Source of the DNA: Apostichopus japonicus
Lineage: Eukaryota; Echinodermata; Holothuroidea; Aspidochirotida; Stichopodidae
Assembly: GCF_037975245.1 (NCBI RefSeq)
Contig: NC_092580.1
Location: 23,951,001 to 24,015,000 of the forward strand
Direction: 5' to 3'
DNA length: 64,000 nt
This document shows positions 22,501 through 34,602 of this stretch, one piece after another. A program made the translations under genes and the position numbers. Each line of letters opens with the position of its first letter. The stretch's first letter is position 1. The notes beneath the pieces are model-generated. The model had not been told where the DNA came from, searched no databases, and worked only from the letters and a program-made list of their open reading frames with translations.

Positions 22501-22547
22501 AGCATTGCTTATATTAAGAAAGCATTGCTTATATTAAGAAAGCATTG
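22501..22547 (+). repeat. 20 bp tandem repeat, 2.3 units
   Basis: AGCATTGCTTATATTAAGAA occurs twice exactly (22501, 22521) and starts a third time at 22541. Confidence 0.9.
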
Positions 22548-25500
22548 GTAAAACGTAGAAAAAATGCCAGTGAGTGCAGCATGCATAGTCTTTACCAGTT
22601 CTATGTGCCCTGTATATTTCAAAAATGTATGTTACTTCCACTTCAACTTCTAGTCCCCCCGCCTCCCCCTCCCTCGAAAAAAAGGAAAATAAATCAGAAG
22701 AGGGACTTTGGTCCACCCCCTAGGCCCCCTCCCAAGATCCATCCCTTTACTGTTTGATCCTGAGAGGAATTACTGTAATTCCATGTCGCATCTGACATTT
22801 GTAAATTCTGAGATTTTTCATCAAAGTATCAAAACTTGTCATATCCATACACAGCTACACGTTATGGTATCATAATCAAAATTTTGATCATCAGGAATGA
22901 GTTTACTCAAGGAAAATCTGTAATGATATCAAGGCATACATGTAACCTAGAAGAAGTTTGTTTTATGAGCAAGTTTTGTCTACTCTTGTGTTATGCTAGA
23001 TACACGAGGGATTAGTCAAAGTAACACCAATCTGCCCCTATTTTACCTTGGATGGTTAATTACTTTTGAAAATTACACAAATTCCCCCCCCCCCCCCCCG
23101 TGCATTCTTTAGAAGGCCATCATTTTTTTTTTATGATTTCAAGTTGAACCTCTTTTGTTTTTATACAGTGTAAATCAGCTCTCTATGTTTTTACGTTGAT
23201 TATTTTATAGATTGTAGTTGTTTTATTTATAACAAATAGATCTTGGCAAGACTTGAATCGGCAGAGACCTTGTGCACTGTGATTTAGCTAAAATATAATT
23301 ATGAGACACTTGTCTTACGAAATTGTTAAAGGTTTGCTGTATTGGCCCCAAATAAGCTAGATATTCAAATATGGTCACCTTTGGTCAAAATTCTTGAACT
23401 GTTTTTTATTACAAACCTTTGAGGAAATTGTCCTCACTTAGACATTCAGTCATCTTGTATGTTCCTTAAAAATGTCTGAGAACTATTTCGAGAGTAAAGA
23501 GCTCCAGGAAAATACTTTTGGAAAACTTCTAGCAATTATATTATTACCTTTAAGATTTCTTTTTTGTATAGTTGACAGAAATGAAAAGATAATACAAAGA
23601 GAAGCATGTACCCGGAAATACGTAAATAAATAATCACGGCTTTTGATTGGTTGATAATTCCAGTAAATTTGATTATCAAGAGACTGAGCACAGACAAAGC
23701 AAATATTTTGTAAGGATTATTATGTTTTGTCATTAGGGAGAAAATTGTGGTTTTTACTTTCCTTTACAAATAAATTAACAATCCTGCTAATTAATGTAAA
23801 ACCAGGTTAAATGTATTCACTGCTGTCTGAGTTCATAATTTATGATCAACTTGGCAAAATTTTAAGGCTTTAAATTTTTTGATGGATTTTTTGTTGTTTT
23901 TTCCCCTCTTTTTTTATATTGTTATCCTGAGTATTAAAGGATTCCTTCTCTCAGAGATGACAATCCTGTGGTTAACCTTAAATTTAGTGAAAAAATCCAA
24001 CTTTTCAGTCATGAACCTGGAGTTTTGCTTTATTGGATATAAATATTGCGTGATAACTATCTTAATACATCCGTTGTTTAATTGACTTTACTTTCTTAAG
24101 CTAGAGTCTTGGCTGAAAAGTACACCTCATTCACTGAAGAGGGAAAAACCCCAAAGTAAATAGAATAATGTATTCAGCAGAATTTTCAACTTTCAGTTCT
24201 GTTGTCAGCTGGTACAACTTGAACAGGATGTGAAGGCTTTTCACTTTCATTCGTTTAAATTAACAAAACCTTGGAAATCGGGGTAAATTAGTTAATCGCT
24301 GTAATTAAACTGGTTAATGTTCTCGGGTTGGTAAGTCCATTGCTCTGTAAGCCATCCAGTACAATTCCCTCGACTCAAATCTGCATAATCTTTTTGTCGA
24401 TTGGGGGGGGGGGGAGGGGGGTGGGTTGTCAGAGGCGTAAGGTTTAGGATATCGGAGGATTGATGGTCACATCCAGTTACATGTCTTCCACCAGGATGTT
24501 AGCAGGGAAGAAATTTTAATTAAATAAATTAAAAATTAAAAAATTAAATAAATGTAAAAATTAAGGTTCACAAACTTCTTGCACAAGGAACATATAAACA
24601 TAGATTACATATTCCAGATGAATAATGCCCTAACTTTATAGATATCATAGTGTGTGAAAGTTCTATTTATGGCTTTTAGCACATTTTATTCTACGGTTTG
24701 TTTGGTTTTTGATTGGAGAGGGGAGTAGGGTGGTAGTGGTTACATGGGGGTCTTCAGGAGACTGAGAGAGAGAGAGAGATGGCACAGAAAATGGGATGAG
24801 CTTGCATATTTATTAGTCATTTGCTGATAATCTACAAAATGAAACCTAGCTTTAAAGTGGTCATTATGTATATCGTGGGAATGTTTACTTAAGCATAAAA
24901 CAGCTTTTAATGTTTCAGTTGCTTTTCAGTTGTTTTTGTAAAAGCAGCTCCTAGTATTGAAGACCATTCGTTACAAATGGCTGTAATGAAACGAGGAATA
25001 GGCACAACTTTCTCATCTTTTGTCTTAGTGAAGAATGAAACGGTCGAATCAGCAGATGTTCCCCTTTTGAATTTTAGTTTTTATTGACGTTGTAGGGTAG
25101 TCGATAGGATTTTCGTAGTAATTGCCCGGATAGAAGACCTCCTATAATGACTCACATAGGGTTCACATTACAATTAGCAATTTAGAAATGAAATCTTTCG
25201 ATTTTGGAATATTTCGTGAGATTTTGATGTTAAATAAAGTAGAAAGCATGTGAGGGATCTAAGACATAAAATTCATATGAATGTTCAAGTATGTTCAAAG
25301 AACATGTTTATATGCAGCGTATGTGAAATAGAAACTTGGTGGCTTAACATCATGTCATTGTACATATATGTGTTGCATAATCTACAGTCCATTGTATAAT
25401 AATAACATCAAACTACTAAATATCATATCACATCTTGAACTCAATATTTCTGCACATTTTGTATAGCCAATCATGTTACTATGTTGGCATTCTTCTCCTC

Positions 25501-28500
25501 AATTGTCTTGTCAAAAGTTGAGTTTGTACAATTTCAAGGAAAACAGTTAAATATCAAATTCTCTTTCGAAGTTTTTTGATCATTATTGGATGTAAATTGC
25601 AGCTTCTAATCAAGCAGTTTTCAGATTTAGAAAGGTAGCAGTTAGGAAGAAAATTTTTGCATATATCAGATATGAAATTTGGCTTTTTTTGGAAGACAAT
25701 TTTCATTTTTGTTTTAGGTCAGTAGAATAAATACATTTGCCTGTGTGTGTATGTCTGTGTGTGTGTGTTTATAACCACCAGATCTCAGAGCTACTGTAAG
25801 GCCACCTGGTCTGCATTAGTCTGTGTCTGTAATATTACAGCAGGCAGGAGTAATTATTGGATTGTGTATTACGAGTCTCTCAGGGACAAAGTTTTAATCT
25901 GCCTTTCATATAATTATAGATGTACATGACCTAAATAGAAACCATACTATCTGATTATAACTACAAGATGGATATTGTCAGAGGTACACAGTAGCAGATA
26001 AACTGAATTTCAACAACCTTGTCTGTTTTTGGAGATAAATTTGTTTAGAATTCAATGCAGTGTATCGTAGGATATCTGTTGTAAGAAAGGTCTGGTTCTC
26101 ACCAAAAGTAGGATTCAAACTTTTGGGTATATAAATACGTAATCAAAACAAAGATCTTTGATAGGAGTGTCACAACATCACCAGGATAAACTTGCGACGA
26201 AAATTAGCCATCTTAGGCTCAGTTAAATACAAGTGTGCAGAATATTCAAATTGTGGGGTAATCACCAGCCCAGAAACTAGATCAGGCAAGACAGTGGAAA
26301 CTAAGAACAAAGTTAACATTTTTAGCAAAATTGACAAAAAGAGTGATAAGCAGAATAAAGGTCCATGTCACAAGGCAGTGTTCCACTGAAGAATATATTT
26401 CTACTAAAATTTGACACTAGTCAAAGAAACTTCCTGGTGTCTCTAGCCTACTATATCTGATCACAAGGAAATTTCATTTAAGTTTATTGATCTAGTCAAA
26501 AAGGGTTAATTTAATGTCTTAAGAAAGCTTAAAAGCTTTTCTGTGGAGGTAAAAAAGACCAATCTTCACTTATTTTGTTTTAAGGGAAAAACATCGACAG
26601 AAATGGGAAAAAAAATAGCGCTAATCTGAAATAGGTCACATAATTGCCGTTCACCTAATATTCTGCTATCAAAAGCAATAAGCCGTTAATGAAATTTGAT
26701 TTTTCGATACATTCCTGTGGTTTTTCTGATTTTCAAAACACTTCTGCAATATAATCAGTCGTACGACACATCTCTGCGTTGAATGCCTTCGTGCCTTTTT
26801 ATGAGTTAGATGTTTGTATTCCTCGGTCGAGTGACTTCAGGCCTAAAATCCTACTTTGTGTTCTGTTTTTCTTACCCAGTCAATCCAATCATGCTATTAA
26901 TACATTAGCCAAGGAGATGAAGGTCAGTCAAAAAAATCACCCAAGCCAAAGATATGTATAAGTTGATTTGCCTAGAGGGATGATAAATAGCAGCGGAGAA
27001 AGAAAAGTACACCCCAACAATCGTCATTTAGTAGGACATGAGCATATGGCTCAATGTGTTTGTGTGTGTGGGCTAATGAAATCAACACATATATGCTAAT
27101 TAGTCTGCTCACACAAAGACAAGTTGCCATGGTAGTAGTATACAGTATATATATTGAAGGTTTTGATGCATTTTGACAGAATGAGTATCTGAGTGAATGG
27201 TAAAGCGTGGTATTTGTTCACCTCGGTGTTGCTGTACATAGGAATTCATTACTTTAGTAGTCAATATGAGAGGTTGCAAGAAGTCAAATTCGGAATTGTT
27301 AATTGGTGCCATGATATTGCCAAATATGAATAGAGATGGCTAATTCTATTCATATGAGCGTTACAACTGGTGTGAAGAATAGCCAAGAAAGGAAACTACA
27401 TTTTTAAGAGCCCGACTACGAATAGGAGTACATAAAGTTTGCTTCCTCCAAGTACGAGTACAAAATCACGATTACTGAAAAATGTATTAGACTGGAATAT
27501 GAGTACCATGTATATGAGTACCATATATGAGTACCATCTATATGAGTTCTGTAAAGCATATATACTGCATGGATTTCTTATATATTGTATTAAAACATAC
27601 AAGAGTTATATGTGACAAATCTAAAATATGTTTGTTATCATGTAGATGAGTAGATTTTTTTTTTGAAATTGTAATTGATACTGCATGATACTCTGTTCGT
27701 GTGAGTTTCATGTATGATAAGAAAGTACATGACCAGACCAAATAAGTCCATGGTAATTTGGATGTCATGTAAATCATTGTGAAATATTTTCTTTTGTTTT
27801 AGTAGTTGAATATTATTTTATAGAGTGTACCTTTACTGTATATTGTATTATAGACAAAGACATGTTTAGAAAAAACTGGAACCAAAGGAGAAAATTGATG
27901 TATAAAATAAAAATTGGCTAATTTATGATAATGATATGAAAGAATTTTTTTCCCCAACTTTAAAGTTGTTAATTCCTCACATTTACTGTTGTTGATTAAA
28001 TGATTATATAATATTTAAAAGGCACCAACATCTGTTCTGATCACATACAGTGCTGAAACATTCTAGATATGAATCCAATATGTAAAAATCATATTGAATG
28101 TGCAATAAGTGTAGACATCTATAATATGTCTCAAGATTGTCCTACTTGTCAGTCTATTTAGGGCACTAAGTGTTTCCATTCCCGTACTATATCAATATCC
28201 TTAATGGCTGAGACTCTTGACATTTACGGAGTTAAAAACTCTGTCCAATTTAAAAATCAATAGCTGCAAATGGTTGTTATACAGTAGTTGGTTTGGCGTT
28301 TTTCATTTCGTTCACTACCCAGTATTAAGCGACTGAGATGAACTGTGAGAGACAGAGAGAGAGGTAGAGAGAGATGAAAGTGAGAAATCATAATAATAAG
28401 ATACATCCACATACATCAACTGTATGGTGAATATATCTTTTGAGCGAGTTATTCGGAACTCGTTATTTGCATGGATACAGTTCTAGGGATTGAAGTTAGG

Positions 28501-28569
28501 CAAAAGGAAGTATTCATTCACAGCTATATTTTATTGACATTGTTTTCTTGTCATCACACAACTCCTTAA
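22548..28569. other. Long unassigned AT-rich stretch
   Basis: Contains homopolymer and simple tracts: C-run 23085-23099, G-run 24403-24426, AATTAAATAAATTAAAAATT near 24520-24560, TG repeat 25740-25775 and GA repeat 24763-24780 and 28350-28376. A short tandem of ATATGAGTACC occurs at 27497, 27512 and 27525. One plus frame at 26192-26389 (Lys-rich, SKIDKKSDKQNKGPCHK) is unremarkable. No exon or mobile-element end is supported. Confidence 0.35.
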
Positions 28570-28572
28570 AGA

Positions 28573-28740
28573 ATGGGGGAAGGGGAAGACGGAGGGGGAT
28601 GGGAGTGGGAGAGAGGGAGGGAGGGGGATGGGAGTGGGAGGGATGGAGGGAGGGGGATGGGAGTGGGAGGGAGGGAGGGAGTGAGGGAGGGATGGGAGTG
28701 ACAGAGATGGAGGGGGATGGGAGTGGGAGGGAGGTAGGTA
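28573..28740 (+). repeat. G-rich minisatellite
   Basis: Repeats of GGGGGATGGGAGTGGGAGG with intervening GAGGGAGGGAGG blocks, at least five units (28597-28740). Dense runs of three or more G on one strand make it strongly quadruplex-capable. Open frames on both strands (Gly/Arg-rich or Pro/Ser-rich) are compositional. Confidence 0.85.
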
Positions 28741-28953
28741 GAACAGAAAGGTAGCACTCCAGACTGGAAGTGGCTGGTCTCACATGAGGTCAGTTCTAAG
28801 GGATGGTGGAAATGTCAGCTGTACATAATAATAGTCTGTTAACTATAAACGATCTTGCCAAAAATGACTTCCTTTCTGGGCCATTCCATTTTCTCTTTTA
28901 TTGCTACTTAGGCTTATGATTCAAAAGAATTGCACTCACACACACACGCACAG

Positions 28954-28996
28954 TATAAATTTGGCGGCTGTACATCCTGGGTGAATGACATTTGGC
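28954..28996 (+). CDS. Very short possible exon
   Basis: After CACACACGCACAG the frame reads Y-K-F-G-G-C-T-S-W-V-N-D-I-W, ending at GGC|GTGAGTATG, a near-perfect donor. Only 43 bases; phase 0 in, 1 out. Listed because of the donor and aromatic-rich peptide, but chance is a fair explanation. Confidence 0.13.
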
Positions 28997-29770
28997 GTGA
29001 GTATGTACAGAAAATGTGATGATTTCACTTTCATGTTTAATGGCCAACCGTTGGACGACAGAGGCAATTGTGATTGTAAGTGGCACTCATAATAATGTGA
29101 GAGTTGATATATCCAAGTGGTCTTTTATATCACATACCTCATTGTCGACTGTTTTGTTCAGAATTACCTTTGATAAAATAGTTATTTTTAACTTGGTAAC
29201 TATACGGTCGCCAACTCGTCATTGGCAAGTAGATTTTCTTTCGGAAGATAAGATGCCTTGTCATCCTATGATTTTTCATTGCATACAGTAATAGATCGCC
29301 TTGATCATGGAGTTATAGTGACAATTTCGGCGCACCATTCTGCAGCTAAAAGACAAGTTCAATAATTGGGAAAATGAAAGAAGTCGCATTAATCGAGTAG
29401 CCCCTCAAAAGTTGCAGTGTGGCACTGTATAGGCTTAAGACTCGCCATTTGCCACTTGTTTACAACAATAGGTGCAAAAAAAGGCATTATAGATGATATA
29501 TAATATTTAATGTTTTTTTCTGTGAATTTTGATAGTTGTAGCACTGGTCACCTTGGGTTTTAAAGTCCCAAAGAAAACAACAACATAAAAGAAAAAGAAA
29601 AAAAGTACAAATTCTGTTCTCACAAAGTTACAGTTCATTTACATTGACCAGTTTGTAATTGAAATATATGCATGTTGGTAAAAACTAAAGTACTTTCGAA
29701 TATACGGTTTATATCGCATGTGAGATGATTCTTTCACTTAGAACTTTGTTTCCTTTAAGAAATGTACTTT
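28997..29770. other. Unassigned stretch
   Basis: A 91-codon plus frame at 29016-29291 has no recognised motif. No repeats were seen apart from short A-runs near 29580. Confidence 0.35.
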
Positions 29771-30038
29771 GCATTTTGTATCATTCTACTTTCAGTATAG
29801 ATTTTTTAGCGTCACTAATAGGAGGTCCTGTGCCAAACTGCCAGACTTATTGATCCTTCATGGGTAACACAATGACTGGACTGCAGAGAGTTGTGATATC
29901 AAAAAGATTGACTTTAAGTACTGAGCATGCCCAGTAGTACCTGCTTCCATAAGTTAACAGATGGTCAGTCTGGGGGGTTACATTGTGAGTTCTTTTGACA
30001 GTTATAAACAAAGTGAAGGAATTTTTTCCTCTTGTACA
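29771..30038 (+). repeat. Duplicated ~270 bp unit, copy 1
   Basis: Matches 30259-30509 in order: GCATTTTGTAT, GGTCCTGTGCCA, TTATTGATCC, CACAATGAC, GAGCATGCCCAGTA, AAACAGATG-like text, and GACAGTTATAAACAAAG near the end. Divergence is moderate with indels. Confidence 0.7.
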
Positions 30039-30258
30039 TTTAGTCCACATATAAACACTTGCTTTGGTATACGTTTTAGGTCGAAAAATTTCCAACCCTG
30101 TTGTGGGATGGAGCGGGGATGGCAGGGGGAGGGGTGTGGAAGATAAGTGAGCTTCCTCTTGTGTGTGTCTTAATCTGTCCAGTTTAAAATCAGTGCATGA
30201 TTCCATGAAAAATGTAATTTGCATTTTCACATGGTTCTTTGTTTACTTTCTACAGTTT

Positions 30259-30509
30259 GCATTTTGTATTGACCTAATAAAGTATGGATTTTTATACCTC
30301 CCTGAGAAGGGGGGCCCTGTGCCAGATTATTGATCCAAAATGGAATCACACAATGACAGGAATGTAGAGAATCATGATATCGAAGAAAGATTGAAAGGTT
30401 CCGAGCATGCCCAGTATTGTCCGCTGTGGAAGTAAACAGATGGACTGTCCAGTGGTTCAAATCGAGTTCAGTTGACAGTTATAAACAAAGCAGAGGCTTT
30501 ATTTGTACA
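30259..30509 (+). repeat. Duplicated ~270 bp unit, copy 2
   Basis: Second copy in direct orientation, offset about 480 bases. Shared end text is GACAGTTATAAACAAAG then TTGTAC. The DNA between copies (30039-30258) includes a G-rich tract and appears not to be duplicated. Confidence 0.7.
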
Positions 30510-33199
30510 ACAGGTGTTTTGAGAATGAGGTTAATATTGTACATACTTTATATACTGAAGACCTACAAAACTTCTCAGAGTAAAGGGATGTGCTACTAAA
30601 TTGTAGATATAAAGGATTCCAGTGCTTGCTCATGTTTGAAAGACCCTTTCTGGATTAAGAAGCAGAACTTTCTGATATGGTTTGGAGAACTGATCAGTGA
30701 GTATATTGTATGATGAAGAACTACACTTTTAGATTTAGATTTAGTTTGATACATTGTTTGTTGGGTATTGATATGTTGTATGGTGACACACACTTGTATA
30801 TGATTATGACCTGTTTGTATTAAAACATGTGTGGTAATCAATGTACGGTACTTCACTCAATATTTAGCATTCTGAACCATGCATGATAATATTACGACCA
30901 AATGTGTACATGTACAATCTGTATGCACTGCAAGATCAAGAGGTGGGTGAGGGGGGAGGGGTACATCACATGATTACAGCTTTTGAAGTTTTTAAATTAT
31001 GCTTCACTTGAATTTTTTGGGCACCATTTTTTAACAAAAATTTGTGAACAATGGATGAGTCCAAAAAAGGATCTGATTCATATTCAAGTCATTTTGACAG
31101 AGCAAAGTTAAGGGTTGAGTACTGTGGTTTATGTTTGAAAATGTGAAGGTTAGTTTCACTATCAATTTAGTTTTCAACATGTATTTTGTCTATAAACATA
31201 TTAACACCAGTATTTGTTATTCTGTAGCAGTAGGAGAGGCTCTCTTTTAGTTTTCCTGGTAGCTTTTTATGCAAACCTAGCATAGTTCAATGTGTGTTAA
31301 ATTAATACCCTGTACAGTATAGACAGGATACAGTGTGAATTCATGCTGTGTAGGTAGTATAAATACACATCTACTTGACAGTTCCACGCTATTTTCAATC
31401 CTGTTGCTTTCGTGATCCGAGATTGTTACAACTTCCTTATCCTTTTCATAGCATACCAGTAAAATTTTATAAAACTAATCACATTTGATGATAAAAATTT
31501 TTAAGAATTGGCGTTGACGATGTGAAATGCAGAATATGTGTGACATGTGTCTACAGACTCTGTACACCATTAATCAAAACCAGTTGTAAAGTCGGTGGAA
31601 GGGTACGAATGGAAAGTGAACGGCGTTTCGGTACGTTTGTGTGCCTGTTCACGTGAAGACTCCAGATTTGATATATATTATGAACTGGTGTGATATATGT
31701 GCTATGTATGCAAGTGTGGAATTACTCGTGTGAGGTGCCGGATGAGTTGATAGTTTGTGAAATTTCAAACAAAGACACTTGTCATTGTAAGGAGGTGTAC
31801 CAATTAAACTACCAATCGCCATGTAAGTGTGACACACACAACTTACCTAGATCTCACTACCATCCTGACAGACAAAATTATTGACTAGCTTTATTAGTTT
31901 AGTTTAGTTTTAGTTTAGTTTATAGAGACCCAAGGAGCAGGAAGCCTTACAGTAGCTTATTTGAGACCCTGTCCGTGTTAGATTGTATAGGCGGCACCGG
32001 GAGTAGTATCTTAGGTTCACCTTCATCAATACTGTTCCATGGGTACTTAGTGGAAATCTGTAAATTGTCAGTCTGGCCTTATTTTCCTGTTATAATGTAC
32101 ATGTTGAAGCATACTAAGAGTCTAGTTGTTGTCTGGTCAAGTTACTGTGCAGATATTTCCAAACATATAATTGAAAACATAATTATTGAGTTTCCTTCAG
32201 AATTTTGAAATTTGTTTGACTAATTGAGGCTATTTCGTTAGGTTGTGATTACAATTGAATGGAAACTAATACTATTATGAGTTACTTTGTTTTACAACAG
32301 AATAAGAGTAAATAGTTAAATGTCCTAATTGCACATTATAATCTTTTTGTCAGCTGGTTTTACATGTCGTTTTAGATCATAAGCAGCTTTGTTTTAGTTA
32401 AAGTTTGATATATTGTTTCGATACTAAAGTGCTTTTCATAGTGAAGGTCAAATTCATTTGAAATGATAAACTCTAGATATGAATGATGTCTTTGAGCTCA
32501 ATAAACTGCAACATAACAATTTGTCTTCCCATGACATGAATTTAAATTTCTGGTGCAATGTTCCAAGAAAGGTGCATGATAAAACTTGATTCTCAATATA
32601 CCAAGGTAAGGTGTACTTTACTATTTTTGACCTTGCTTCCACCTAACGACAAATGTTAGCAGCTTTCTCCAGCCCAGATGTGTTAGAGGTACCAGCCAAG
32701 TAGAATTGGTTAAGTACATCTGCTACTACTTCATGCTGCAGTTTATGCTGACGTTTGTTTTGAAATTAAGCAACACACTCTGACAAGATTTCAGACGTCT
32801 TTTAATTTTGACAATTTATGACATTTATGCAATATATATGTATATGTATGCCAGCAAGATATGTTTGTGTAGTTTTCTATATATGCACAGCTATATACAT
32901 GTGTCAGCAGGCCGAATAATGGACACAAATGGACACAAAAATTCAGCTGCTATACTGTACATTCATACTGTAGTGAAGAGAAAGATTTACAAAAATTATA
33001 AGTTGTAAGGAATAGAAAGAATACAGCCCTTTTGAATATCCAGGGTAAAGGGAAAGCTTGAGTGATATTAGGTTGAAACAAAAGAAGAAAGAACAAGGTC
33101 TCTTTAATTGGTCGAAACCATGTATTCGGAGAACTAAGTAATAAAAGTACTGTGTTCTCATCTGTTGTAATATCAACTATTGAATAGCAACTTGAAACT
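30510..33199. other. Unassigned AT-rich stretch
   Basis: Contains a TTTAGTTTAGTTTTAGTTTA run (31895-31920) and a G-run near 30946. No open frame above 90 codons, no recognised element. Confidence 0.35.
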
Positions 33200-33329
33200 G
33201 AGTCCAATGGCGTGCAATCGCTTTAAAGGAAAGATTTCGTCAATCTTACTTGTCAGTTGGGCACTGTTTCTGCTGCTGTCATGTGCAGGGATTGTCTCTA
33301 TGTTTGACAGGAATTATCATCGTTGACCA

Positions 33330-33413
33330 GGGTAATATTGTGATGCGCCTTGAGACAGTTATCGGTGGATAAGTCTGCACTTTATAAACCTAAATATTAT
33401 TATTATTATCATT
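33330..33413 (+). mobile_element. Retroposon 3' end with ATT tail
   Basis: TGATGCGCCTTGAGACAGTT then GTCTGCACTTTATAAACCTA and an (ATT)n run at 33394-33410. The GCGCY-TTGAG...CACTTTATAAA-(ATT)n layout is typical of CR1/L2-like LINE 3' ends and the SINEs that borrow them. Coding remains are not visible upstream, so the 5' limit is uncertain (perhaps 33200). Confidence 0.5.
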
Positions 33414-34194
33414 ACCTTCATTCTGGCATGCGCTTGGGCTTTCTTTCAGACGCAAAAACCAATTTTTGATTAATGAGAATCAAAATCAAAATATGCAGGT
33501 AAAAATATACATTGACATAACATCTTGTCGTTGATTTGTTGAAATGGCAAAAATGATTGAACTGCAATTGTTTGCTGCTCTCCTCATAGTTTTCACAAAT
33601 AACACCTTTGAGGCAACAGAAATTATAATAGACTTCACAAATAGAGGGGAGAAAAAAAGAATGTTGGTCAAATAGATAAAATCCAACCAAGACAGTTGTG
33701 AGTCGATAATAAGCGGAGGAAAATCTCAAAGTATTCCATGATCAATGTCTTTTGTTGATACTGTCTGTCATCGTGCAACATCTGAACACAATTATGTAAA
33801 CAACATATTGATATTTTTAACCTGTTGGTAGCGTATGATTTTGTGCAGTAAAAATAGTAAAATCTTATTTCTTAGTAAACATGAAACATTGTAAGAGTAA
33901 TTTATTCTTCTTGATCATTCCTGCAAGAATTTGTGAATGAATGTTTAATTAAAGCAGGCAAATTAATCTTGATAAACTCTGTACATATATAAATCTTCTT
34001 TTTGGAAAACTTTGAGTTAAATTTCTTCTTCAAAATGATGATGGAAAGTATCACTAATGTTGCGCCCTCAATCAAGCTCATCAGGTTTCAATTTCACTTT
34101 TCAATTTGCATCAAGTTTAGTACACAATTAATTTTGTGAACACCACATTTGTTTTGTGTTCCCAACTAAATTTGTTTATAAAGTAATTATGTAG
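33414..34194. other. Unassigned stretch
   Basis: A 103-codon minus frame (33418-33729) with hydrophobic and Cys residues has no recognised motif. Nothing else seen. Confidence 0.35.
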
Positions 34195-34239
34195 CAAGAG
34201 AGGAAATCCTGAACTACATGCTGTCGAGAGAATTCGTCG
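34195..34239 (+). CDS. Possible 45 bp internal exon, unknown product
   Basis: After TTATGTAG the frame runs CA-AGA-GAG-GAA..., giving R-E-E-I-L-N-Y-M-L-S-R-E-F-V and one leftover G before GTGAGTTT, a strong donor. Incoming phase 1, outgoing phase 1. It is phase-compatible with the exon at 34534, with which it would form an uninterrupted peptide over a 294-base intron. Acceptor pyrimidine tract is weak. No family recognised. Confidence 0.33.
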
Positions 34240-34533
34240 GTGAGTTTACCTTTAATTTATAGCGGTCTCTGGTTTCTGTCGGACAGTTTTGTGCAAGGCA
34301 GTATTTAAGCTTTTTACTCCTTCCAGGACTTTTTAGCAGTATACGTTGCAGTTTCAAAAGATCAGTCGATAACTTTGTTCAATTTAAGGAGCATAATTTG
34401 CAAAATTTGTAGGCAGATGATTAAAACTCTATGTGTAATGCTACTGTAACTACCTGATGCTGCTCTGTGCTGCTCTGTGCTGCTGCTGCCAGGGTGTGCT
34501 GCGCTCCTCCTCCTCTCTCTCTACCACCTCTAG

Positions 34534-34602
34534 ACTCTAAACAGATTTTAAAGGATGTGAAACGTGCACCTCAGATGTCTCTTGGTGCCAGACTACTTCA
34601 TG
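34534..34602 (+). CDS. Possible 69 bp internal exon, unknown product
   Basis: A very strong acceptor (CTCCTCCTCTCTCTCTACCACCTCTAG) precedes 23 codons in open frame. They include ILKDVKRAPQMSLGARLLHG and end at CATG|GTGAGTGT. Incoming and outgoing phase 1, matching the preceding candidate. An alternative acceptor CAG at 34544 would shorten it by 11 bases. This is the best-supported exon candidate in the window. The peptide was not matched to a family. Confidence 0.42.

Noticed and set aside
28514-28783. Open frames on both strands over the G-rich minisatellite
   Set aside because: Gly/Arg-rich and Pro/Ser-rich peptides follow from the repeat unit; no start or splice support.
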